Shown in pieces: positions 51,398-60,237 of a stretch of DNA of 64,000 bases. Made by a program: the position numbers and the translations under genes. The notes beneath the pieces were generated by a model, which ran no database searches, had not been told where the DNA came from, and worked only from the letters and a program-made list of their open reading frames with translations. Origin of the DNA: Dorea sp. 5-2 (GTDB lineage Bacteria; Bacillota; Clostridia; Lachnospirales; Lachnospiraceae). How positions within the stretch are numbered: the first letter of the stretch is position 1; each line of letters starts with the position of its first letter. The stretch spans positions 105,346 through 169,345 of the forward strand of contig NZ_KE159792.1 of assembly GCF_000403455.2 (NCBI RefSeq), read 5' to 3'.

Positions 51398-53362
51398 ATG
51401 CGCAGATTATTCATTTATCTTACATATGACAGTCAAAATATCATAGATGATTATATAGGCTATTTTCTCCAAAGTATTCGCCCAATTGCAGATACCATTG
51501 CCGTTGTCTGCAACATGCCTCATATAGAAAAGGGGCTACATAATCTTACGGATTATGCGGACCATATTTTCTACAGGAAAAATGCAGGCCTGGATGCCGG
51601 CGGCTTTAAGGATGCGTTATGTAGATTGCTTGGATGGAAATTAATCGGGCAGTACGATGAACTCATCCTGGCAAATGATTCCTTTTATGGTCCGTTTCAT
51701 AGCATAACAGGGATATTTTCTGAGATGGAATCTAGAAAGCTGGATTTCTGGGGATTGATGAAACGAGGTGCTGGAATATACGGAACGACAGGGAATGATC
51801 CTGAGCATATCCTGTCCTTCTTTTATGCATTTCAGGCGCCTTTGCTTCACAGCAGGGAATTCAGGGATTATTGGGAGAGTATGCCCTGTTACAAAGATTA
51901 TATGACAGTTGTTAAGAAATATGAACGCCGGCTTACAAAACATTTTGCAGATTTGGGATATACTTATGGCACATATGCAGATACGAGTCCGAATGAGACG
52001 GAGAATCTGAAAAATCAGTTTTTTCAATGTGATCACCTGTCCTATGAGATGATGACAAAGAGGAAGTTTCCGTTTTTAAAGAGAAAGCAGATGACATACA
52101 ATACGCTTTATCATCAGACACAGGAGAATCTGGCTTTAAGTTTGGAGTATATTGATCATCATACAGATTATGATGTGAACCTTATCTGGAAAAATCTTAT
52201 ACGGACGCAGAATCATACAGAGCTGCAGAGGAGTCTGGGGCTACAGTATATTCTGGAAGGCAGGGAAGTAAAAAAACATGGGAATGTATTGCTGTGTTTT
52301 CGGGCTAAATGGATGAATGCGGCAGAGTATGTAATGGAATATCTGGAGAAAGTCAGGATGGTCTGCCATATCCAGATTATCACAGATAATGAAGAGCTTA
52401 TGGCATATTATCAGAACCAGGGCTTGCCGGTCAGGATGTCAGAGCAATCGGACATTGAGGTATTGCAGACGGTCGATGCGGAGCAATTCCAATATATCTG
52501 CCTCTTGCATGACACGGATCTGTCTTCTGACAGGATTCCAAGCTGTACAGGGAAATCTTACTTTTATAATGTGTGGGAGAATCTGGTGAAAGACGCCTCC
52601 TATATGAATTCGGTTATTTCTGTGTTGGAAAAGAAACCATACCTGGGAATGTTGATGCATCCAATACCGATTTTTGGAAAATGGCTTGGAAAGTCAGGTA
52701 TGGGTTGGGAAGATAGGTATGGAGAGGTAAAAACGTATTTACAAAGGTTTAGATTGAACGCTGTGATCAGCCGGGAAGTTCCCCCTATCCATGTGACTGA
52801 TAATTTCTGGATTAAGGCAAGCGTGATTGAAGCGTGGAAAGGTAAGAATGTTCTGCCTGTTTTTGGTGGTTGTGAGCCGGAGGAGCTGTATCAGTATCTT
52901 TGGACATATATGGTCCAGGATAGCGGGAAACTGACGGGAATCGTGGAGAGTATATTCTATGCATCTTTGAATGAGACGAACTATCATTATTATTTGAAAA
53001 CATTTTTGAGTTGGCTGAATGAAGAGTATGGTCTGCACTCCAATTTACAGGAATATAAAGAAATGTTTTCTGTACGCTTGTCGGCGGACAGATGCAGGAA
53101 ACAGTATAAGATCTGGTATGTATATGGGACGGGAGAGATCGCCAAGAGATGCTTTGAATGGATCAAGGATTGCAGTGCATTTATCGTTTCCGATGGGCAG
53201 AAAAGAACAGAAACGTTCCAGGGGAAACTTGTTTTAGCTCTGGCAGAGGTGGAACTAAAGGAGGAAGTCGGGATAGTTCTCTGTCTCAGCAAAGAGAATC
53301 AGGATCATGTGGCAGGGCTGTTAGAAGAAAAGGGTTTCAAGAATTATTATGCCATTTATTAA
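51398..53362 (+). CDS. RgpF-like transferase with C-terminal Rossmann module
   Basis: 654 residues. The N-terminal half matches rhamnan-synthesis-F proteins: RRLFIYLTYDSQNIIDDYIG, HIFYRKNAGLDAGGFKDAL, ILANDSFYGPFHSI and KLDFWGLMKRG. The second half carries the other RgpF-type block (YICLLHDTDLSSDRIPSCTG, LGMLMHPIPIFGKWLGKSG, VFGGCEPEELYQYLWTYMV). The last ~85 residues are the module (KIWYVYGTGEIAKRCFEWI). It should add a sugar to a cell-wall polysaccharide; specificity unknown. Confidence 0.82.
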   Translation: MRRLFIYLTYDSQNIIDDYIGYFLQSIRPIADTIAVVCNMPHIEKGLHNLTDYADHIFYRKNAGLDAGGFKDALCRLLGWKLIGQYDELILANDSFYGPFHSITGIFSEMESRKLDFWGLMKRGAGIYGTTGNDPEHILSFFYAFQAPLLHSREFRDYWESMPCYKDYMTVVKKYERRLTKHFADLGYTYGTYADTSPNETENLKNQFFQCDHLSYEMMTKRKFPFLKRKQMTYNTLYHQTQENLALSLEYIDHHTDYDVNLIWKNLIRTQNHTELQRSLGLQYILEGREVKKHGNVLLCFRAKWMNAAEYVMEYLEKVRMVCHIQIITDNEELMAYYQNQGLPVRMSEQSDIEVLQTVDAEQFQYICLLHDTDLSSDRIPSCTGKSYFYNVWENLVKDASYMNSVISVLEKKPYLGMLMHPIPIFGKWLGKSGMGWEDRYGEVKTYLQRFRLNAVISREVPPIHVTDNFWIKASVIEAWKGKNVLPVFGGCEPEELYQYLWTYMVQDSGKLTGIVESIFYASLNETNYHYYLKTFLSWLNEEYGLHSNLQEYKEMFSVRLSADRCRKQYKIWYVYGTGEIAKRCFEWIKDCSAFIVSDGQKRTETFQGKLVLALAEVELKEEVGIVLCLSKENQDHVAGLLEEKGFKNYYAIY

Positions 53363-53400
53363 AGCAGATAAGAGATAGAGAGGAAGGAGGGAGAATCAGA

Positions 53401-54117
53401 TTGAATATTGCGGTTATATTTGCCGGCGGTTCGGGCAAGAGAATGCATTCAAAGGACCGGCCTAAGCAGTTTCTGATGATTCATGGGAAGCCGATTATTG
53501 TACATACGATTGAGAGATTCCAATATCATGAAGAGATTGACGCTGTTATTGTTGCGTGTCTTAAGGAGTGGATTCCGTATATGGAAGAGATGAGGTATCG
53601 GTATAGGCTGGACAAGATCAGCAAGATCGTACCGGGCGGGGATACCGGTCAGTTGTCTATCTATAACGGCGTGAAAGCTGCGGCAGAACTTTATGGGACT
53701 GACGGGAACATAGCCTTGATACATGACGGCGTCCGACCGTTGATCAATGATCAGATCATCAGTGAGAATATTGCCGCAGTGAAGAAGTATGGTTCGGCAA
53801 TCACCTGTGCGCCATCTCAGGAGACATTTGTACTGATCGATGATGAGGATAATATCAGTGAGGTAGAGAGCAGGAAGCATTCCCGTCTTGCCAAGGCGCC
53901 GGAAAGTTTTTGGCTTGGGGAACTTTTGGAGGCGGAGGAGCAAGCGATCAGAGACGGTTGTACGGAGATGATAGATTCTTGTACTCTGATGCGGGCATAT
54001 GGGAAGAAGATGCATGTTGTAGAGTGTTCGTTTGAGAACATTAAGATTACGACTCCAGATGATTTCTATATGTTTCGTGCTTTGTATGACGCAAGAGAAA
54101 ACCAACAGCTCATTTAA
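53401..54117 (+). CDS. IspD/TarI-like cytidylyltransferase
   Basis: 238 residues. The nucleotidyltransferase signature is AVIFAGGSGKRMHSKDRPKQ, with IALIHDGVRPLINDQII and SFENIKITTPDDFYMF. The family covers IspD (isoprenoid) and TarI (CDP-ribitol). The glycan setting and the CDP-glycerol-type transferase at 55332 favour making a CDP-alditol. TTG 53401 follows GGAGG; the frame upstream overlaps the RgpF-like gene and is not used. A terminator-like hairpin follows. Confidence 0.82.
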   Translation: MNIAVIFAGGSGKRMHSKDRPKQFLMIHGKPIIVHTIERFQYHEEIDAVIVACLKEWIPYMEEMRYRYRLDKISKIVPGGDTGQLSIYNGVKAAAELYGTDGNIALIHDGVRPLINDQIISENIAAVKKYGSAITCAPSQETFVLIDDEDNISEVESRKHSRLAKAPESFWLGELLEAEEQAIRDGCTEMIDSCTLMRAYGKKMHVVECSFENIKITTPDDFYMFRALYDARENQQLI

Positions 54118-54123
54118 TGCAGA

Positions 54124-54162
54124 TTATGCCGCATAGTGTGCCGGCGGCATAAGAGTTTTTTT
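54124..54162 (+). terminator. Terminator or attenuator after the TarI-like gene
   Basis: TTATGCCG (54124-54131) pairs with CGGCATAA (54145-54152), then seven Ts (54156-54162). It lies between two genes of one likely pathway, so it may only reduce read-through. Confidence 0.7.
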
Positions 54163-54197
54163 GGCACCGAAGATTTTGGAAGGGGCAGGATGTAAAA

Positions 54198-55256
54198 ATG
54201 GCGGATAGGGATCAGATCATACAGGAAGATATGGAATATATCAGGCAGAGAATTGATCATACAAAGATTGCGGGAAGCACGGTGCTTATTTCCGGTGCGG
54301 CAGGACTGATCGGCAAATATCTTGTCCGCTTTCTGGCTCAGTACTGTGGCTGTAAGGTTTTGGCAGTTGTCCGCGATAGGAAGAAGGCATATCGGCTTTG
54401 GAATGATCTGGGAGATCAGATAGAGTATATTTGTTCGGACATAACGAAATTAGAGGAGAAGGACCTTGCGGATGCAGCAATAGATTATATGATTCATGCG
54501 GCAAGCAGCACTTCAAGCAGAGATTTCCTTGCGCATCCGGTGAGAGTTATTGACATATCGACAGAGGGAACCAAGAGGATGTTGGAAATAGCCAGGAAGC
54601 ATTCGGTGAAAGGATTCATTTATCTTTCTACGATGGAAGTGTATGGGGCGCCGGTGACGGATGACAAGATCGGTGAATTACATGGAACAAATCTGGATAC
54701 TATGTCGGTCCGTTCATCTTATCCAGAAAGCAAGCGGTTATGTGAAAACATGTGTGCTGCGTATTATTCTGAATTCCATATACCGATTCGGGTACTGCGT
54801 TTAACGCAGACGTTTGGCCCGGGAGTGGAATATGATGATTCCCGCGTATTTGCCGAGTTTGCCAGATGTGCGATAGAAGGAAAGGATATTGTGCTTCATA
54901 CAAAAGGAGTTACGAAGCGGAGCTATCTGTATCTGGCAGACGCCTGTACGGCAATTTTGCTTACATTAGTGGAAGGAACAGACGGAGAGGCGTATAATGC
55001 GGCGAATGAATCTACCTATTGCAGTATCAGGGATATGGCGGAGCTGGTTGCGGAGCAATGCGCGGAGAAAAGGATCTGCGTACATATAAGACCAGAGAAA
55101 GAAAGGCAAATGGAGCAGGGATATGCTCCGGTATTGAGGATGAATCTGGATACATCGAAGCTTCAGGAAATGGGATGGAAACCGGAAACAGATCTTCTTA
55201 TGATGTATAAGAGAATGATTGCTTCTATGAAAGTTAGTGTATCGAAAATTAAGTAA
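54198..55256 (+). CDS. Extended SDR (NAD-dependent epimerase/dehydratase/reductase)
   Basis: 352 residues. VLISGAAGLIGKYLVRFLAQ is the NAD site, FIYLSTMEVYGAPVTDD carries the active Ser/Thr and SSYPESKRLCENMC the YxxxK pair; LRLTQTFGPGVEYDDSRVF follows. Beside a TarI-like gene it may supply or modify the CDP-activated compound, in place of the TarJ alcohol dehydrogenase. A nucleotide-sugar epimerase is the plain alternative. Confidence 0.8.
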   Translation: MADRDQIIQEDMEYIRQRIDHTKIAGSTVLISGAAGLIGKYLVRFLAQYCGCKVLAVVRDRKKAYRLWNDLGDQIEYICSDITKLEEKDLADAAIDYMIHAASSTSSRDFLAHPVRVIDISTEGTKRMLEIARKHSVKGFIYLSTMEVYGAPVTDDKIGELHGTNLDTMSVRSSYPESKRLCENMCAAYYSEFHIPIRVLRLTQTFGPGVEYDDSRVFAEFARCAIEGKDIVLHTKGVTKRSYLYLADACTAILLTLVEGTDGEAYNAANESTYCSIRDMAELVAEQCAEKRICVHIRPEKERQMEQGYAPVLRMNLDTSKLQEMGWKPETDLLMMYKRMIASMKVSVSKIK

Positions 55257-55331
55257 CTGCTATAGACAAGTGAGGATGGCAGTTATTCATTATTCGATGT
55301 GTTGGGAAAAGGTGTAAAGCGGGGGAGTCGA

Positions 55332-56921
55332 ATGAAGTCTGTTTTTTTAGAAAAGATATCAGAACATTTCCAAAAATATAAATATATATTGATCTACGGG
55401 GCAGGAGGGGTGACAGAAGACCTGCTGCGTCTGTTGGAACCGTGTCTGTTGGAATGCCAGGGATATAAAGAGAGAGCGGGCAGACCTGGTGCCGGTGAAG
55501 TTCATATGAATGACCAAGAAGAGTGCAGGCACGAGGTCTGCATCGTGGTCTCTGATAAAAAAGAAAATCAGGATTTTTTGCGGGGATATCCGGTAAAAGA
55601 AATCTTAGAATTTTGTGATGTTCAAGAGGAAGCCTGCGTTATCATATCTGTGATGCCAAGATACGAGGAACAGATAAAAGAGAATCTGATAGAAGCGGGA
55701 TTTCGGGAGTATTGTACGGTTTCTGCGCTGATTGATTGGATGTATCGTGAGATTTGGTCGTTGCCTGTGTCAGAACATAAAGTAATCTTTTCTAATGGCG
55801 ACGGATATGGCTTTGGAGGGAATCCGAAATATATTGGGCTTGAGTTACTAAGAAACAAGGCAGATATAGACGGAGAATGTGACATGGATCTGGTATGGCT
55901 TGCAAATGACGATCAAGCCGGGCTTCCAGAGGGAATCCGTGTGGTACGGTATGGTTCGTATGAGCATTATTATGAGCTTGGTACAGCAAAAATCTGGATA
56001 GACAATCAGCATAAAAGTTATTTGACCAGAAAGAGAAAGGGACAGTTCTATATGCAGACTTGGCATGGAGGCGGACCATTGAAGAAGATAGAATTCGATG
56101 CAGAAGGGATGTCCGTTTCTTATCGGGATCTCTGCGAGATGAATTCCGGGATGGAAGATGTGATGGTGTCGCCGACAAGATTCAACAGCCGGTTGTATAG
56201 GAGTGCGTTTCATTATTATGGTGAGATTATGGAATGCGGGTATCCCAGGAACGATATTTTTTGGAAAGCAGATAGATACAGGAGAAAGATAGAGGAACTG
56301 TATCAGCTAAAGCCAGAAGAAGGGATCGTGCTTTTTGCCCCTACTTACCGGGAGGATTTGGGATTAGAAGAGAAGACTCAAAGTTCCGGTAAAGATGACC
56401 GGACGATCGAGAAGGGAATTCTTGGTATAGAACAGATCTGCCAGGCGTTGGAAGAAAGATTCGGAAAGAAATTTAAGTTTTTTATAAGGTTCCATCCTTA
56501 TGATAAGAATCCTGAAAAGAGATATTCTTGGAGTGAAGAATGGGTGGATGTGACGGCATATGATGATGTCCAGGAGCTGCTTGCTGCTTCGGATATCTTG
56601 ATCACAGATTATTCTTCTGTCATGTGGGACTTTTCGCTTCAGAAGAAACCGGTTTTTTTGTTCCATCCGGATTTGGACGAGTATCAAAAAGAACGGGGAT
56701 ATTATCTTTCTTTTGGGCAGATGCCGTATATTGAAGCTGTCAGCAACGAAGAATTGTATAGAAAGATTCGTGATTTTGATGAGCAAAGTTATAGAAAAAA
56801 GTTGGATGAATTTTTGAAAAAATACGGTTCGTTTGACAGCGGAAACGCTTCGGCAGAAGTGGCAGAACGGGTTATAACAATACTTGGAGGAATGGGGAGA
56901 AAAGACAGGGGAGGGATATAA
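55332..56921 (+). CDS. Rossmann module fused to a CDP-glycerol/ribitol-type phosphotransferase
   Basis: 529 residues. The module fills ~1-135 (YILIYGAGGVTEDLLRLLE) with an insert. From ~150 a TagB/TagF/TarL-type transferase follows: FYMQTWHGGGPLKKIEFD, ECGYPRNDIFW, VLFAPTYREDLG, FFIRFHPYDKN and ILITDYSSVMWDFSLQKKP. It should move an alditol phosphate from a CDP donor onto the growing glycan, giving teichoic-acid-like links. ATG 55332 follows GGGGGAG. Confidence 0.87.
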   Translation: MKSVFLEKISEHFQKYKYILIYGAGGVTEDLLRLLEPCLLECQGYKERAGRPGAGEVHMNDQEECRHEVCIVVSDKKENQDFLRGYPVKEILEFCDVQEEACVIISVMPRYEEQIKENLIEAGFREYCTVSALIDWMYREIWSLPVSEHKVIFSNGDGYGFGGNPKYIGLELLRNKADIDGECDMDLVWLANDDQAGLPEGIRVVRYGSYEHYYELGTAKIWIDNQHKSYLTRKRKGQFYMQTWHGGGPLKKIEFDAEGMSVSYRDLCEMNSGMEDVMVSPTRFNSRLYRSAFHYYGEIMECGYPRNDIFWKADRYRRKIEELYQLKPEEGIVLFAPTYREDLGLEEKTQSSGKDDRTIEKGILGIEQICQALEERFGKKFKFFIRFHPYDKNPEKRYSWSEEWVDVTAYDDVQELLAASDILITDYSSVMWDFSLQKKPVFLFHPDLDEYQKERGYYLSFGQMPYIEAVSNEELYRKIRDFDEQSYRKKLDEFLKKYGSFDSGNASAEVAERVITILGGMGRKDRGGI

Positions 56922-56927
56922 AAGATT

Positions 56928-57788
56928 ATGAATAAGTTAAGATACATGCATTGGCAGATCGCGTACCGGACATCAAAAGGTGAACCTTTCCGCCTGGTAA
57001 ACAATCCGGATTATGCATGGGCTGCGGATCCGTTTTTAGTAGAATACAAGGGGCGGATGTACCTCTTTGCAGAACTGTTCTTATACCGTTCGGAGAGGAA
57101 CGGCGTGATCGGGTATTGTGTCTATGAGGACGGCAGGTTTGGAGAATGGCAGGTTACGATGGACGAGCACTGGCATCTTTCTTATCCCAATGTATTTGTC
57201 CGGGATGGGGAGCTTTTTATGTGCCCGGAATCCTGGCAGAAGAATGAAGTTGGGATATACAGGCTTGTACAGTTCCCGGATAAATGGGAACAGGCAGGAT
57301 GCCTGTTTTGTAATGCGAGATATGTGGATACGACGTTCCTCCAACAGGGGGAGGAGAGGTATATCTTTACTTTTGCGCCGACATTTTCAGGGGATGAAGG
57401 GGAACTGCTGTTGGCGAAAGAAAGAGCGGACGGTACGATGACAGAGCCGGTGGTTATTACAAGGGATGTCGGGACGGCAAGGCCGGGCGGGAATATTCTC
57501 CGGCGTAACGGCAGGCTCTACAGGGTGTCGCAGGACTGCCGGAATTCTTATGGCGCAGGGCTTGTATTCAGTGAGATCGACTCTCTGGAGCCGGTATATA
57601 AGGAACACGCAGTGAAGCGTATTTCCCCTAAGAATCTGAGGATTGAGACAGAGAAGAAGATCCTGGGGGTACATACCTATAACAGGCTTGGCGGCCTGGA
57701 GGTGATCGATGTGAAATATTACCAGCCGACATTGGCGGAATATCTTGCGTCAAGGCGGACACGCCGGGTTTTTGTGAATAAGTATTAA
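56928..57788 (+). CDS. Predicted five-bladed propeller protein (GH43/GINT1-N-like)
   Basis: 286 residues. AWAADPFLVEYKGRMYLFAE, LSYPNVFVRDGELFMCPES, YVDTTFLQQGEERYIFTFAP and ARPGGNILRRNGRLYRVSQD are repeating blade-like units with acidic residues, as in GH32/43-like domains found with glycosyltransferases and formyltransferases. No signal peptide. It sits six bases after the CDP-alditol transferase gene. Catalysis is not shown; it may bind or trim glycan. Confidence 0.65.
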   Translation: MNKLRYMHWQIAYRTSKGEPFRLVNNPDYAWAADPFLVEYKGRMYLFAELFLYRSERNGVIGYCVYEDGRFGEWQVTMDEHWHLSYPNVFVRDGELFMCPESWQKNEVGIYRLVQFPDKWEQAGCLFCNARYVDTTFLQQGEERYIFTFAPTFSGDEGELLLAKERADGTMTEPVVITRDVGTARPGGNILRRNGRLYRVSQDCRNSYGAGLVFSEIDSLEPVYKEHAVKRISPKNLRIETEKKILGVHTYNRLGGLEVIDVKYYQPTLAEYLASRRTRRVFVNKY

Positions 57789-57799
57789 GGAGCCGTACT

Positions 57800-58927
57800 A
57801 TGGAGCAGAAGGAAAAAGTGATCCTCTTTGGGAGAGGCATGGTATATCAGCGGAAAAAGGAAAGCCTGTACAGACGGTATGAGGTAATAGCGATACTGGA
57901 TAACGCAGTAAAGCCGGGAGATCCGATCTATCCGTCAATAGAACACCGTGAGATTGTGATGAACCCGGCAGATCTTGGAAAGTTCCCGGATATGCTTCAA
58001 GATCCGGATGTGCCGGTGATCTTATTGTCTTATGCGCTTGGGGATATGTCCGGGCAGCTTCGGGAATTAGGGGTGTCTGCAAAGCGTATCTGGTTTGGCC
58101 CGGAGATAGAACCTTATAACACATTTGAAAGGATGCTGTTTGGAAACGGCGGTGAACTGATCTGGGAGGAGGGGGATATCTTCTACCGGAACAGGGAGCA
58201 TCGGCTGGATATGAAAATAGATCCGTCAGACCTGGAGAAGCTTGCCGAGAGCCTCAAAGATACGCCGCTATATCCGAAAGCGGACGGTATTTTACAGAAC
58301 CTTCCGCAGGTTCCGTTGGATGATACCTATGGCATGTGCCGGGGAACGCCGGTTGACAGGTATTATATAGAAGCGTTTCTGGATCTTCAGAAGGAGCGGA
58401 TTGGCGGAAAAGTGATGGAGATCGGGGACCGTGCCTATACGGAGAGGTTCGGCGGGGAGAAGGTTACGGAATCGGTGATCCTCCATGTGGAGAGGGAGGC
58501 GCCAAAGATCAACCAGATCAAAGGGGATCTGTCTACGGGGGAAGGCATTGAGGCGGAAAGCGTGGACTGTCTGATCTGTACCCAGACTTTGCCGTTTATC
58601 TATGATGTCCGGTCTGCAGTATGCCAGATCGTGAAGCTTCTGAAAAGAGGAGGGACAGCGCTTATCACGGCTGCCGGCATTTCGCAGATCATACAGTATG
58701 AGATGATTCATTACGGACATTTCTGGAGCTTTACGGAGCAGTCGATGAGACGGTTGTTTGAAGGGATTGCAGAGGTGGAGTCCGTGGATGTGTTTACCTA
58801 TGGAAATGTAAAGGCTTCTGCGGCTTTTTTATACGGGATCAGCAGTGAAGAATTAAGCCGGGAAGACTTGGAGTTCCATGATCCGAATTACCAACTGATC
58901 GTAGCTGCTGTTATAAGAAAGAAATAA
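57800..58927 (+). CDS. Rossmann module fused to a methyltransferase-like domain (second)
   Basis: 375 residues. The module spans ~1-105 (KVILFGRGMVYQRKKESLY). The C-terminal domain is methyltransferase-like: GKVMEIGDRAYTERFGGEKV, ESVDCLICTQTLPFIYDVRS and LLKRGGTALITAAGISQII. The SAM motif is again atypical (EIGDRA). It is the GC-rich paralogue of the gene at 37323. AAGGAG stands before ATG 57800. Confidence 0.72.
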   Translation: MEQKEKVILFGRGMVYQRKKESLYRRYEVIAILDNAVKPGDPIYPSIEHREIVMNPADLGKFPDMLQDPDVPVILLSYALGDMSGQLRELGVSAKRIWFGPEIEPYNTFERMLFGNGGELIWEEGDIFYRNREHRLDMKIDPSDLEKLAESLKDTPLYPKADGILQNLPQVPLDDTYGMCRGTPVDRYYIEAFLDLQKERIGGKVMEIGDRAYTERFGGEKVTESVILHVEREAPKINQIKGDLSTGEGIEAESVDCLICTQTLPFIYDVRSAVCQIVKLLKRGGTALITAAGISQIIQYEMIHYGHFWSFTEQSMRRLFEGIAEVESVDVFTYGNVKASAAFLYGISSEELSREDLEFHDPNYQLIVAAVIRKK

Positions 58928-58952
58928 AGAAAGAAATGAGGAGATGGGGCGG

Positions 58953-60110
58953 ATGATTAGGATCTTGCATATGACGCCGCCGGAGGTCAGCAACGGTGTA
59001 TACAGATATATTTTCAACCACATGCCGTATATAGACCAGTCAAAATACGAGTTTTCCTTTCTGACAAAATCGGCGGACAGCCTTAAAAAGACCAGGGAAT
59101 ATGAGGTTTTCCGGTTCCCGGTGTATCAGTTGGACACGGTTCAAAGAGACGGGAGGGAAGCATTTGCCAGGGAAATCAGGAATGTCCTTAATAGGGGATT
59201 CGATGCGGTCCACTTGCATACAAGTTCATGGCGGGGATTCCTGATCGAAGAGATCGCTATGGAGATGAAGATCCCGAAGGTGATCGTCCATTCCCATAGT
59301 TCGGGGATAGATTTTGTGGATCCGGCGGAGCGGGAGAAGCTGTGGAGGGACCATATTTATTATAAAAGCAGGTTTTCCATGGATTATGCGACGGATGTAT
59401 GCGCCTGCTCCCATGTGGCGGCGGACTGGCTCTTTCCGGAGGATATTCCCAGGGACAGGATACAGATCCTTCCGAATGCGGTTGACGTACAGCGGTTCCG
59501 GTATCACCGGGAAACGAGGGAAGACATCCGCGGCAGGCTTGGAATCAGGGACCGGGTTGTGGTCGGGCATATAGGAAGGTATAGTTATGCGAAGAACCAG
59601 GAATTTCTGGTCCGCTGCTTTGCAAGGGCATATGAGAAGGATAAGAGGCTGTATCTTATCTTGATGGGGCAGGGGGAGAATATATCGGTAGTGAAGAAGC
59701 TTGTGGAGGAGTTGGGAATGCAGGAACAGATCGCGTGTTATGGATGGCGGGAGGACACGCCGGATTTCCTGCAGGCGATGGATGTGTTCTGCCTACCTTC
59801 GAGATTCGAAGGGCTTCCGATCTCGGTTATAGAGGCGCAGGCTGCGGGTTTGCGGTGCCTGGTATCGGATCTGGTGACGGAAGAAGTGGATATCACGGGG
59901 CTGGTGGAATTCCTTCCGCTGGAAGAGGAATGCTGGGCGGAGGCGCTGGCTGAAGCGGCGAAGACAGGGGATATGGCTGCGGGAAACCGGGAAGGGATCT
60001 GGAAATGCCGGATAGATGAAGCATTCCGGCAGACGGGCTATAGTATAGAGGCATCGTGTGAGAAGCTGAGCTGTTTATATGATACAGCGCTTTGTGCAGC
60101 GCCTGCATGA
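58953..60110 (+). CDS. GT4 glycosyltransferase (GalNAc/Man transferase-like)
   Basis: 385 residues, plain two-domain GT-B enzyme: IRILHMTPPEVSNGVYRYIF, VHLHTSSWRGFLIEEIAME, VIVHSHSSGIDF, QILPNAVDVQRFRYH, VGHIGRYSYAKNQEFLVRC and LPSRFEGLPISVIEAQAAGL (EX7E). No fused module. ATG 58953 is nine bases from GAGGAG; an ATG at 58944 abuts that site. Sugar specificity is not evident. Confidence 0.88.
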   Translation: MIRILHMTPPEVSNGVYRYIFNHMPYIDQSKYEFSFLTKSADSLKKTREYEVFRFPVYQLDTVQRDGREAFAREIRNVLNRGFDAVHLHTSSWRGFLIEEIAMEMKIPKVIVHSHSSGIDFVDPAEREKLWRDHIYYKSRFSMDYATDVCACSHVAADWLFPEDIPRDRIQILPNAVDVQRFRYHRETREDIRGRLGIRDRVVVGHIGRYSYAKNQEFLVRCFARAYEKDKRLYLILMGQGENISVVKKLVEELGMQEQIACYGWREDTPDFLQAMDVFCLPSRFEGLPISVIEAQAAGLRCLVSDLVTEEVDITGLVEFLPLEEECWAEALAEAAKTGDMAAGNREGIWKCRIDEAFRQTGYSIEASCEKLSCLYDTALCAAPA

Positions 60111-60237
60111 AATGATGTGCCCATTTCACCGTAGGAGAGGCTTAGAGAGTACATCGCATAAAACAGGAGGGAATATGAAAGTGCAGGGGAGCAGATGTGA
60201 GTGTGGTGATTCATGCCGGAGACAAGAAGGGAAAGCG

